DNA from: Nocardia arthritidis
GTDB taxonomy: Bacteria; Actinomycetota; Actinomycetes; Mycobacteriales; Mycobacteriaceae
Reading direction: 5' to 3'
NCBI RefSeq assembly: GCF_011801145.1
Contig: NZ_CP046172.1
Coordinates: 806,001 to 870,000, forward strand
Length of the DNA stretch: 64,000 bases
Below, in pieces: positions 25,626 through 34,057 of the stretch. The position numbers and the translations under genes were made by a program. The first letter of the stretch is position 1. The number at the start of each line of letters is the position of its first letter. Under the pieces are notes generated by a model. The model searched no databases. It was not told where the DNA came from and saw nothing but the letters and a program-made list of their open reading frames with translations.

Positions 25626-26498
25626 ATGGAGTTGCGTCAGGTGCGGTACTTCCTGACCGTCGCCGAGGAACTGCATTTCGGGCGGGCCGCGCGGCGGCTG
25701 CACATCGTCCAGCCCGCGGTGAGTCAGCAGGTGCGGCGGCTCGAGCGGGAACTCGGGCTCGACCTGTTCGACCGCACCACCCGCACCGTGACGCTCACGC
25801 CCGCCGGCCACGCCTTCCTGCCGCACGCGCGCACCATGCTGGCCGCGGAACAGGCTGCGCTGGAAGAGATTTCGTTACTCCGAGCGGATGCGGTGCTGCG
25901 CATCGGCACGAATGTCGGGCTCGGGTCGCGACTGGATCGGGTATTGGCCACGCTGGCCGAACGGGAACCCCGGCTGAGCGTCGAACTGGTCAGCGCGTCG
26001 CCTGCGGCCCGGCTGGATCTGGTGCGCAGCGGTGAGCTGGATGCCGCGTTCATCCGCGGCACGACCGCCAGCTCCGGCCTGGATCTCCTTCCGGTGTGGG
26101 AGGATTCGCTGGTCGCCGCGCTGCCCGCGGCCCATCCGCTGGCCGAAGGGGAGTCCGTCGCGCTGGCCGAGCTGGCCGCGCTGCCGCTGCGTATCGTCAC
26201 CCGCGAGCAGAACCCGTACCTGGTGGACCTGGTGGTCGAGGCCTGTCGCGCCACGGGCTCCGAACCTGTTCTCGGACCGGCCTTCACCACCGATCAGGAC
26301 ACCCTGGCGGCCATCGGCAATGGCAAGCCGAGTTGGACCGTCTTCTATGCGGCGAAGGCCGAGATACTGTACGCACCGCGAATCGCGTTCCGCCCCATCG
26401 TTTCTCCGGCCCTGACCATCCAGACCTATCTGGCGGTCCGGCCCTCGGCCGCCGCGAGTCGGCTCGCTCCGCTGCTGGCCGCCTGCGACCTCGCCTGA
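25626..26498 (+). CDS. LysR-family transcriptional regulator
   Basis: ATG 25626 follows GAGGAG by five bases. The N-terminal helix-turn-helix is the LysR consensus (MELRQVRYFLTVAEELHFGR, then AARRLHIVQPAVSQQVRRLE and LGLDLFDRTTRTVTLT). A periplasmic-binding-like effector domain follows, from about residue 90 to 285. It is divergent from the SnoaL-like gene and probably activates it when an effector binds. Confidence 0.9.
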   Translation: MELRQVRYFLTVAEELHFGRAARRLHIVQPAVSQQVRRLERELGLDLFDRTTRTVTLTPAGHAFLPHARTMLAAEQAALEEISLLRADAVLRIGTNVGLGSRLDRVLATLAEREPRLSVELVSASPAARLDLVRSGELDAAFIRGTTASSGLDLLPVWEDSLVAALPAAHPLAEGESVALAELAALPLRIVTREQNPYLVDLVVEACRATGSEPVLGPAFTTDQDTLAAIGNGKPSWTVFYAAKAEILYAPRIAFRPIVSPALTIQTYLAVRPSAAASRLAPLLAACDLA

Positions 26499-26504
26499 GC
26501 CGAT

Positions 26505-28136
26505 TCACCCCACCTCGGCGTTATCCCTGGCAAGGATGGCGAGCAGCACCTGTCGCAGTGCGTTTTCCGGATGGGTGACGGATTGCGGGGCGCGCCAGGC
26601 GACGAAACCATCGGGGCGGATGAGGGTTACGCCGGTGGCGGTGATGCCGAAGCTGTCGAGGAAACGGCCTTCCGGGTCGGCGACATCGACGCCGACCCGG
26701 AAGGTGTTGAGCTCGATACCCGTTGCCGCGGCGACCTTTTCGGCCGCCGCAAGCCAGTCGGCGCCGTCCTGGCCGATGAGCACGCTGAAAGTACCCGTGC
26801 ACAGTTCGGTAGTGGAAAACCGGACACCGTCACGTTCGAGCCAGACATGCGGAGCGCGCAGACCGGGGCATCCGCTCGGTATGCGCGGGTCCTCGATCAG
26901 CTCGTCCGGGATGAGTTGCTCGGCGGCGACGGCGGTCGAGTTGTACCGATAACCGAAGATCAGCAGGATGTTTTCGCTTTCCGAGATATCTTCCTGACCG
27001 GCCGTGGCCCGGCTGTGCAGCAACTGGATCGCGGTGGACAGGGTGAGCCGCGCGACCGGGCGGCGCTCGTCCTCGTAGGTGTCCAGAAGTTCCGGTCCCG
27101 CTTGGCCTTTGAGCACCGCGGTGAGCTTCCATGCCAAATTGTGCGCATCGGCGATGCCGGTGCTCGCGCCGAACGATCCGGACGGCGGGACGATATGGGC
27201 GGCGTCGCCCGCGAAGAACACCCGGCGGTCGCGGTACCGGCGGGCGACCCAACCGCCCATGGTGGTTAGCGAAACCTTGTGCGGCCAACCGGGAACCGGT
27301 GATACGAGGGTGAGTTCGAGCTCCGGGGCGCCGATCGCGGCGCGGACCCACTCGATACACCGCTCCTCGGTGAATGTGTCTGTCCCGTCCCCGGTTTCGG
27401 GTTCGTATGGCACAGCGAGCTGCCACCGGCCCTCCTGCCGCAATGGCAACAGCACCGAGCCCCGCGTAGGTGCGTCGAAGTAGCCGAGGGTGAACCGGCG
27501 ACCGCGCAGCGCCTCGGTGAGGTCGGCGTCGAAGACGATGAACGCGAGGTGCGTCGACGGCATGGATTCGTCGACGCCGATGCCGAGCCGGTTGCGAACC
27601 CCGGCACGACTACCGTCGGCGGCGATCAGATAGTCGGCATCGATCGGGTACTCGTTTCCGGTGGCGCGATCGCGAACGATGGCCCTGACCCCGGCGTCGG
27701 TGACCTCGAACGAGGTCATTTCGCTGTGGAACCGCACGTCGGCGCCGTCGCGTTCGGCGTGGGCGCGCAGGATGATCTCCAACTCGTCCTGGTCGATGTG
27801 CGCCCATTGGGCGGGGCTGACCTCGGGGTCGATCCGTGCGCCGGCGGCCATATCGATCCGGAACCGCTCCTCGCCGGCCAGCGTCTCGGCGCCGATCATT
27901 TCCGGAAACTGCAACAGAATCGATTGGTGCGCAAGGATTTCCGGTTCCAGACCGAGTGCGTGGTAGATCTCCATGGTGCGCGGGTTGAACGCGCGTGCCT
28001 GCGGCATTATCGCGGTACTCGGATGCCGTTCGACCAGGATGGGGCGGATCCCCTGCCTGGCGAGGAACAGTGCGGCGGATAAGCCGGTTACGCCGCCGCC
28101 GACGATGAGGACCGCGGTTTTCTGGGTTTCGGTCAT
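26505..28136 (-). CDS. FAD-dependent aromatic-ring hydroxylase (PheA/TfdB/MhpA type)
   Basis: ATG 28136 has AGGAG eight bases upstream. The 543-residue protein has all three motifs of class A flavin hydroxylases: the FAD dinucleotide site VGGGVTGLSAALFLARQG, the DG motif LIAADGSRAGVR, and the GD motif FFAGDAAHIVPPSGSFGAS. The final 150 residues match the thioredoxin-like C-terminal domain of phenol hydroxylase relatives. It uses NAD(P)H and O2 to hydroxylate an aromatic compound or polyketide. The divergent TetR gene suggests induction by its substrate. Confidence 0.87.
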   Translation of the reverse strand: MTETQKTAVLIVGGGVTGLSAALFLARQGIRPILVERHPSTAIMPQARAFNPRTMEIYHALGLEPEILAHQSILLQFPEMIGAETLAGEERFRIDMAAGARIDPEVSPAQWAHIDQDELEIILRAHAERDGADVRFHSEMTSFEVTDAGVRAIVRDRATGNEYPIDADYLIAADGSRAGVRNRLGIGVDESMPSTHLAFIVFDADLTEALRGRRFTLGYFDAPTRGSVLLPLRQEGRWQLAVPYEPETGDGTDTFTEERCIEWVRAAIGAPELELTLVSPVPGWPHKVSLTTMGGWVARRYRDRRVFFAGDAAHIVPPSGSFGASTGIADAHNLAWKLTAVLKGQAGPELLDTYEDERRPVARLTLSTAIQLLHSRATAGQEDISESENILLIFGYRYNSTAVAAEQLIPDELIEDPRIPSGCPGLRAPHVWLERDGVRFSTTELCTGTFSVLIGQDGADWLAAAEKVAAATGIELNTFRVGVDVADPEGRFLDSFGITATGVTLIRPDGFVAWRAPQSVTHPENALRQVLLAILARDNAEVG

Positions 28137-28180
28137 TGAGACGCTCCTGATCAAGGTTTCGGCGATCGGCCGAGTGCTCC

Positions 28181-28266
28181 AATGATCATTCGATTGGTCC
28201 GCAGTGTCAACTGTTTGTTTGATTAAGTTGTTCGACTGCTTGAATTTGTCAGGTGAGGTCTATACT
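28181..28266. promoter_or_regulatory. divergent promoters and operator between hydroxylase and TetR genes
   Basis: For the minus strand, TTGACA (28205-28210) and GATCAT (28182-28187) are 17 bases apart, and the latter is covered by the perfect palindrome AATGATCATT (28181-28190). For the plus strand, TATACT (28261-28266) lies six bases before GTG 28273. The palindrome is a candidate TetR site. Confidence 0.55.
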
Positions 28267-28272
28267 CTCGTG

Positions 28273-28899
28273 GTGCCCCCGTCGAAACCACGCCGATCGC
28301 CCAGTCCACAGGACCGCCAGCGCGATCCGGAACGCACCCGCAAACTGATCATCGATGCGGCGGTAGCCGAATTCGCCGCGCACGGTTACGCGGGCGCGCG
28401 GGTGAGTGCGATCGCGGCGCGGGCCGGGGTCAATCAGCAGCTGATTTCGTATTATTTCGAGGGGAAAGAGGGCCTCTACCAAGCCATTTCGGAGAAATGG
28501 TGGGAGCGCGCCGACGAGTTGGCCACGCCGGATATGACATACGCCGCGAAACTGCGCGCCTTCGCGCTGGAGCAGCTGCACAATCCGGACGGTGTGCGCC
28601 TATTCGCTTGGGGCGGCCTCGAATACGCCGGTCCGGCGGACGATCCCGATCATGAGACACGGTCCGAGCGGCTCCGGTCCGATATCGATGATTTTCGTGA
28701 CCGGCAGGCGGCGGGCGAGTTGCCCGCGGCGATCGACCCGGTCTGCCTGAGCGCCATGCTGATGTCCGCCGCCATGGCGCCTACGCTGCTGCCGCAGGTG
28801 ATCGAGGGTACCGGCGGCGTCGATCCGCGCTCGCCCGAATTCCTGGAGCATTTCGCGGACCAGGTCGCGCTGGTCGCCCGGTTACTCGGACTCGATTAG
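28273..28899 (+). CDS. TetR-family transcriptional regulator
   Basis: GTG 28273 is chosen because TATACT ends six bases before it, a typical leaderless start; upstream in-frame GTG codons would begin before the promoter. The protein (about 208 residues) has a basic lead and then the TetR helix-turn-helix (IIDAAVAEFAAHGYAGARVS, then RAGVNQQLISYYFEGKEGLY). A C-terminal ligand domain of the TetR_C type follows. It is divergent from the hydroxylase gene and is its likely repressor. Its 3' end overlaps the GntR gene by four bases. Confidence 0.87.
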   Translation: MPPSKPRRSPSPQDRQRDPERTRKLIIDAAVAEFAAHGYAGARVSAIAARAGVNQQLISYYFEGKEGLYQAISEKWWERADELATPDMTYAAKLRAFALEQLHNPDGVRLFAWGGLEYAGPADDPDHETRSERLRSDIDDFRDRQAAGELPAAIDPVCLSAMLMSAAMAPTLLPQVIEGTGGVDPRSPEFLEHFADQVALVARLLGLD

Positions 28900-29579
28900 C
28901 TGCCGTTCGCGGCCCAGATGCCGCGCACATGTCCGATATGGCGGCGGATCAGCTCCTCGGCCCCCGCCGCATCGCCCCGCTCGATCAGGTCGAGCACCTC
29001 GACGTGCTCATGCGCGGACGGAATCAGCTTGCCCTGTTCGGCGAGCGGGCGGACACCGTAGAGGCGGGAGCGGGCGCGCAGCGAGCGCACGGTTTCGACC
29101 AGTTCGTTATTGCCCGCGAGACCCAGTAGCCGGCAGTGGAATTCGGTGTCGATGGAGATGTAGGTGATGAAATCCAGCTCTATCGCCGCCTTTTCGATGC
29201 CGTCGGCGAGCGCGCGCAGCTCGGCGAGTATCGGTCCGGGGATACCGGCCTCGGCGACCTTGCGCACCGTCGGCGCCTCGATGAGCAGGCGGATCTCGGC
29301 CAGGTTGTCGAGCTCCTGATCGGACGGCTCACGAACGCGAAAACCCTTGTTGCGCAGGGTTTCGAACAGGCCTTCCTTGGCGAGATCGATCATCGCCTCG
29401 CGCACCGGGGTCGGCGAGACGCCGAACTGCTCGGCCAGCCCGGGCGCCGAGTAGACGACCCCGGGGCGCAGTTCGCCGGTGATCACCGCGCCCCGGAGCT
29501 TCTCGATGATCTCGTCGCGCATGTTCCGCCGCGGCAGGAACGACGTCAGCATCGAGACCGGTGTATCGGTGGCGGACAT
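28896..29579 (-). CDS. GntR-family regulator (FadR/FCD type) of the hydroxyproline operon
   Basis: The 227-residue protein has the GntR winged helix at residues 20-85 (EIIEKLRGAVITGELRPG, then SAPGLAEQFGVSPTPVREAM) and a helical FCD domain. The FCD metal ligands are visible as Asp/His in SIDTEFHCRLL and histidines in SAHEHVEVLD and RRHIGHVRG. GAGGAG six bases before the ATG supports the start. It is the last gene of the hydroxyproline operon, consistent with control by hydroxyproline or an intermediate. Confidence 0.85.
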   Translation of the reverse strand: MSATDTPVSMLTSFLPRRNMRDEIIEKLRGAVITGELRPGVVYSAPGLAEQFGVSPTPVREAMIDLAKEGLFETLRNKGFRVREPSDQELDNLAEIRLLIEAPTVRKVAEAGIPGPILAELRALADGIEKAAIELDFITYISIDTEFHCRLLGLAGNNELVETVRSLRARSRLYGVRPLAEQGKLIPSAHEHVEVLDLIERGDAAGAEELIRRHIGHVRGIWAANGS

Positions 29580-29643
29580 CGTGACTCCTCGTGGCAGGCG
29601 GAATTCGGTTGCAATGGTACAAGCGCGTCGAGCAGGTGATATG

Positions 29644-31059
29644 TCACATTTCGGTGTGCAAACGGGAGTGGCGGTAGCTGAAGCCCACGTACACCGCGAG
29701 CCCGAGCACCAGCCAGATCAGGAACCGCAGCCAGGTCACCCAGGTGAGGTGGGCGACCAGCCAGATCGAGAAGCCGATGCCGATCAGCGGCACCACCGGC
29801 ACCCACGGCGTGCGGAACGCGCGTTCGGCGTCGGGCCGGGTGCGGCGCAGGCGCATGACGCCGAGCGCGACGACGATGAAGGCCATCAGAATGCCGACGT
29901 TGGTGAGCTCGGCCGCCTCCCTGATCGGCAGGAAGCCCGCGATGAGCGCCGAGACCACCCCGACCGGCCAGATCACCCGCGACGGCACCCGGCGTCGGCT
30001 GGACTTGCCGAAGTAGCCGGGCAGCAATCCATCCCGGCTCATCGCGAAGCCGACCCTGGTCACCGCGAGCATATTCGCGAAAGCCGAAGTGGTGACGCCG
30101 ATTACCGCGCCGACGGCGATCACCAGACCGAGAATGCCGAGACCGATCCGGTCGAACGCGCTGGAAAACGGTGCGGAGACCGCGATATCGGCGTAGTTGA
30201 CCATGCCGACGATGACCAGGCAGACCAGCAGGTAGACCAGCGAGGCGATGCCGAGGCTGATCATGATGGCCTTGGGCATCAGCCGCTTGCCGTCGGTCGA
30301 TTCCTCCGCGGCCGCGCTCATCGCGTCGTAACCGTAGACCGCGAAGAAGGCAAGTGCCGCACCGGATACCGCGCCGCCCATGCCGAACGGGAAGAACGGT
30401 GTGTAGTTGCCCGCGTTGATGTGCAGCGCACCGGCCACCACCACGATGGCGACGATGACCATCTTCAGCGCGACGAGTCCCGTTTGCACCCGCGCGGATT
30501 CGCGGGTGCCGCGGGAGAGCAGGAAGGCGAGCAGCAGGCACAGCAGCGCGGCGAAGAGATCCACCCGGTGGCCGGCGCCGGTACCCGGGGCGCCGAGCGC
30601 CCAAGTGGGCAGGTCGAATCCGAAATAGTGGGTGATGTAGTTGAGGTAGCCCGATACCGCGATCGCGACGACGGAGACGATGGCCGTGTATTCGAGCAAC
30701 AGATCCCAGCCGATCATGAAGCCGATGATCTCGCCGAGGGCCACATAGGAATACGTGTACGCCGAACCGGAACGCGGCACCATGCCCGCGAATTCGGCGT
30801 AGCAGAGTCCGGCGGCGCCGGAGGCGACGATGGCGATCGCGAAGGAGATCAGCACGGCGGGGCCGGCGATCTCGTTGGCCACCACGCCGGCGAGGGAGAA
30901 CACACCCGCCCCGACCAGCCCGCCCAGGCTGAGCGCGACCAGCTGCCACAGGCCCATACTCTTCTTGAAATCGGCGGATTCGGCGACGGTTACCGGCATC
31001 CGTCGCAGGGTATTGCGCCAATTGATCGGCGGGCGCTGGGTTTTGGTCACGGCGGTCAC
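29644..31059 (-). CDS. APC-superfamily amino-acid permease (hydroxyproline uptake candidate)
   Basis: GTG 31059 has GGAAAGGAAAC upstream; the longer ORF begins with an unlikely Pro/Ser-rich stretch. The 471-residue protein has about 12 membrane helices and the APC helix-1 motif SLGGLVGAGVFSLAG. FFAVYGYDAMSAAAEES matches the cationic amino-acid transporter subgroup. Its position directly after the 4-hydroxyproline epimerase gene (31 bases) and before the GntR gene makes hydroxyproline or proline the likely substrate. Confidence 0.85.
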   Translation of the reverse strand: MTAVTKTQRPPINWRNTLRRMPVTVAESADFKKSMGLWQLVALSLGGLVGAGVFSLAGVVANEIAGPAVLISFAIAIVASGAAGLCYAEFAGMVPRSGSAYTYSYVALGEIIGFMIGWDLLLEYTAIVSVVAIAVSGYLNYITHYFGFDLPTWALGAPGTGAGHRVDLFAALLCLLLAFLLSRGTRESARVQTGLVALKMVIVAIVVVAGALHINAGNYTPFFPFGMGGAVSGAALAFFAVYGYDAMSAAAEESTDGKRLMPKAIMISLGIASLVYLLVCLVIVGMVNYADIAVSAPFSSAFDRIGLGILGLVIAVGAVIGVTTSAFANMLAVTRVGFAMSRDGLLPGYFGKSSRRRVPSRVIWPVGVVSALIAGFLPIREAAELTNVGILMAFIVVALGVMRLRRTRPDAERAFRTPWVPVVPLIGIGFSIWLVAHLTWVTWLRFLIWLVLGLAVYVGFSYRHSRLHTEM

Positions 31060-31090
31060 TTCGTTGTTTCCTTTCCGGGGTGACGGTGCG

Positions 31091-32092
31091 CTAGAAGGCG
31101 AAGCCCTCTTGGAACGGATCCGTCGGGTCGAGCAGATAGTTCGCGGTGGCGGTGAGCCAGGCGCGGCCGGTGATGGACGGGACGACCGCGGGATGGTCGC
31201 CGACGGTGGTGGCGCCGACCGCCTTGGCGTAGAAGGTGGTGCCGATGAAGGAGTCACTGCGCAGCACCTGGTCCGCGGTCAGCAGGCCGCGGGCGTGCTG
31301 ACGAGCCAGCAACGCGGAAGTTCCGGTGCCGCAGGGGGATCGGTCGAACCAGCCGGGATGGATCGCCATGGCGTTGCGGGTGTGCGCGGGCGTCGAGGCC
31401 GGATCCAGGAACATCACGTGTTTGCAGCCCGCGATGGCCGGGTCGACGGGGTGGACAGGACGGCGGGTTTCGTTGATGGAGTGCATGATTCGCAGCCCGG
31501 CGTCGAGAATCCGGTCCTGCTCGGCGCGGTCGAACGGTATGCCGAGCTTGCCGAGATCCACTATGGCGTAGAAGTTTCCGCCGTAGGCCAGGTCGTAGCG
31601 GACGGCGCCGAGGCCGGGCACCTCGACCTCGCTGTCGAGGCTGTCGCAGTAGGCGGGCACATTGCGCAGGGTGACCGAATCGGCGTGGCCGCCATGCACC
31701 GCGACCTCGGCGACCACCCGTCCGGCGGGGGTATCCAATCGGATTTCGGTGATCGGCTCGGAAACCGGAACCATACCGGCCTCGACCAGTGCGGTCGCCA
31801 CGCCGATGGTGCCGTGTCCGCACATCGGCAACAGCCCGCTGACCTCGATGAACAGCACGCCGTAGTGGCCGTCCGGCGTGGTGGCGGGCTGCAGGATGGC
31901 CCCGCTCATGGCGGCATGGCCGCGCGGCTCGTTCACCAGCAGGCGGCGCAGGCCGTCCAGATGTTCGGCGAAGTAGGCGCGTCGCTCGGCCATGGTCGCG
32001 CCGGGTATGGTGCCGATTCCGCCGGTGACCACCCGGGTCGGCATGCCCTCGGTGTGCGTATCGATGGCGGAAATGATTCTGTCGCTTCGCAT
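31091..32092 (-). CDS. 4-hydroxyproline 2-epimerase (proline racemase family)
   Basis: The 333-residue protein keeps both catalytic cysteines of the proline racemase fold: Cys91 in LLPMCGHGTIG and Cys254 in DRSPCGTGTSA. A Thr at the second site would mean a dehydratase, so this is a racemase or epimerase. In this operon it should convert trans-4-hydroxy-L-proline to cis-4-hydroxy-D-proline, the first catabolic step. Its ATG shares one base with the stop of the dehydrogenase FAD subunit, with GAAGGAC upstream. Confidence 0.9.
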   Translation of the reverse strand: MRSDRIISAIDTHTEGMPTRVVTGGIGTIPGATMAERRAYFAEHLDGLRRLLVNEPRGHAAMSGAILQPATTPDGHYGVLFIEVSGLLPMCGHGTIGVATALVEAGMVPVSEPITEIRLDTPAGRVVAEVAVHGGHADSVTLRNVPAYCDSLDSEVEVPGLGAVRYDLAYGGNFYAIVDLGKLGIPFDRAEQDRILDAGLRIMHSINETRRPVHPVDPAIAGCKHVMFLDPASTPAHTRNAMAIHPGWFDRSPCGTGTSALLARQHARGLLTADQVLRSDSFIGTTFYAKAVGATTVGDHPAVVPSITGRAWLTATANYLLDPTDPFQEGFAF

Positions 32093-33534
32093 CAGGGCTG
32101 TCCTTCGGTGTCGAGTTCGGCGAGCTCACGCAGGCGGATCGGGGCGGCGAACGGGCGCAGGGCCGGGGTGGCCGCGGCTAGGCCGGTGACCGCCGTGCCG
32201 TCGGCGTATTCGGCGTCATGGCAATCGCGGTGCAGGGCGGCGATATTCGCGGCGCAGATCCGGCCCTGGCACGGACCGAGTCCGGCCCTGGTCGCGAGTT
32301 TCGTTGGGCGATAGGCATTTCCGGTGGACCGAGCCCACGCCGCGGTGAGCTCGCCTCGGGTGGTGCCCTCACAGCGGCAGATCACCGTTTCGGGCCGCGC
32401 CCAGGTGAGTACGCCGGGGCGGATCGGGTGGGCCGCCGCCAGGCGCGCGACGAACTGCCGTGCGGTGCGGTGCCGGGCCGCGAGCGCCCGCCGTGCGGCC
32501 AGGTCGGCGCCCGCAGCGGCCAGTCCGGCGACCGCGCCCTCGACGGCGGCCACCTGTGCACCGCCGATACCGGTGAGTTCCCCTGCCGCCCAGACCGATT
32601 CATTGCTGGTGCGCTGCCGGTGGTCGACCTCGACGAACCCGTCGGCCGTCAACCGCGCGCCCGCGGCCACCGCGAGCTCATGCTGCGGGGTGAAACCGTG
32701 TGAGACCGCGACCGCGTCGACCGCGATGGTGGTGTGGCTGCCCGGAATCGGCATCCAGTTCGGGTCGAGCCGGGCGACGGTGGCCTCCTCCACCCGGCCG
32801 TCACCGGCCACCGCGACGACGGCGTGGCCGGTCCGCAGCGGAATACGGTGCCGCACACCCGAAGCGAGATATTCGGCCAGTTCGGTCGCCTTGCCCGCGC
32901 TGTGCCGCAGCTCCCATGGCCGAGCGGCCCAGTGCCGCAGGATGTTCCGACCCTGATTGGCCTCCAGCACCCGCACCCGCGCGCCGCCGGTCACCAGCGA
33001 CTTCGCGACCGGCAGCAGGAACGGTCCGGTGCCGGAGATCAGCACGTTCCGGCCGACCAGCACCCGCTGCGTCTTCGCCAAAGTCTGTGCGGCGCCGGCA
33101 CTGTAGACGCCGGGCAGATCCCAGCCGGGGAACGGGCACACCCGGTCGTATGCGCCGGTGGCCAGTACGAGCGCGTCGCCTTGGATCAGCCGATGCGTCC
33201 GTTGCTCGCCCTCGATGCCGAGCAGCACCCGGACCGCCGGGCAGCCCGTGGTCGGTTCGATTCGGAAAACGGTTGCCCACGACAGGTATTCGCATCGGGG
33301 ATGGTCGGTCAGCAGCTGTGCCCGCCGGTCCGCCGCCCGATATCCGTGGCCGATGGACAGCGGCCGCCGCACGCCATAGGCCGCAGGTATTCGCCGGTTG
33401 TATTGGCCGCCAAGCGTTTCGTTCGAGTCGATGAGGGTGACGAACGCGCCCGCGCTGAGCGCGGATTCGGCAGCGGCTGTGCCAGCGGGCCCGCCGCCGA
33501 TGATCACCACATGTCTGCGTGCGGTGTTCGTCAT
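32092..33534 (-). CDS. D-hydroxyproline dehydrogenase, FAD/[2Fe-2S] alpha subunit
   Basis: The 480-residue protein begins with an FAD site (VVIIGGGPAGTAAAESALSAG) and has a second nucleotide site (VLISGTGPFLLPVAKSL). Its C-terminal BFD-like cysteine cluster is VICRCEGTT...GLGPCQGRIC. This is the HcnB/OoxA type of alpha subunit found in multi-subunit D-hydroxyproline dehydrogenase and opine oxidase. With the small 2Fe-2S protein and the DadA-like beta subunit it would oxidise cis-4-hydroxy-D-proline to the pyrroline carboxylate, passing electrons on. GGAGGTCACC precedes the start. Confidence 0.87.
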   Translation of the reverse strand: MTNTARRHVVIIGGGPAGTAAAESALSAGAFVTLIDSNETLGGQYNRRIPAAYGVRRPLSIGHGYRAADRRAQLLTDHPRCEYLSWATVFRIEPTTGCPAVRVLLGIEGEQRTHRLIQGDALVLATGAYDRVCPFPGWDLPGVYSAGAAQTLAKTQRVLVGRNVLISGTGPFLLPVAKSLVTGGARVRVLEANQGRNILRHWAARPWELRHSAGKATELAEYLASGVRHRIPLRTGHAVVAVAGDGRVEEATVARLDPNWMPIPGSHTTIAVDAVAVSHGFTPQHELAVAAGARLTADGFVEVDHRQRTSNESVWAAGELTGIGGAQVAAVEGAVAGLAAAGADLAARRALAARHRTARQFVARLAAAHPIRPGVLTWARPETVICRCEGTTRGELTAAWARSTGNAYRPTKLATRAGLGPCQGRICAANIAALHRDCHDAEYADGTAVTGLAAATPALRPFAAPIRLRELAELDTEGQP

Positions 33535-33625
33535 GACGGTGACCTCCGATGTGCGGTGCGAGGCTCGCTACCTGGTGAAGTTGCCGCGATTTCGGCACGC
33601 GGCCGCGGATTCACGAGCGATCGAC

Positions 33626-33949
33626 TCATGCGGCGCCTCCGCCGGTATGTCCGGTGCGGGACTGCGTGATCACCGCGTCGCCGTCGCGGGCCGGACGACG
33701 GCAGAGCCGGATATCCGGAATACCGTTGACGGTGGCGACGCAGTCGAAGCAGATGCCGATGCCGCAGAAGACGCCGCGGTCGGTGCCGGTCGGCGCCGTG
33801 CGCCAGTGCTCGCGCCCATTGGCGAGCAGCACCGTGGCGAGGGTCTGGCCGTGGACGCCGGAATATTCGGCGCCATCGACGGTGATGGTCAGCGGGCGGT
33901 CGGCGCGGCCGACGGGATCGCGGGCGGGATCAATTGGGTGCGGACTCAT
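33626..33949 (-). CDS. D-hydroxyproline dehydrogenase, small [2Fe-2S] subunit
   Basis: The 107-residue protein has the HcnA/OoxA-small-subunit pattern. An N-terminal strand region (LTITVDGAEYSGVHGQTLAT) precedes the cluster-binding cysteines in GVFCGIGICFDCVATVNG and a later RLC. It links the two flavin subunits encoded on either side. A 108-base gap to the upstream beta-subunit gene and a 91-base gap to the next gene contain no recognisable gene. Confidence 0.85.
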   Translation of the reverse strand: MSPHPIDPARDPVGRADRPLTITVDGAEYSGVHGQTLATVLLANGREHWRTAPTGTDRGVFCGIGICFDCVATVNGIPDIRLCRRPARDGDAVITQSRTGHTGGGAA

Positions 33950-34057
33950 GGTGATCTGTTCCGTTGCGGTGGAATGGTTTACAAGTGCGGAGGCGATCGG
34001 CGGCCTGCTATGGGCGGTTTATGGCACGAGTTGCGCTGCCGGATCGCTGTGCACGGC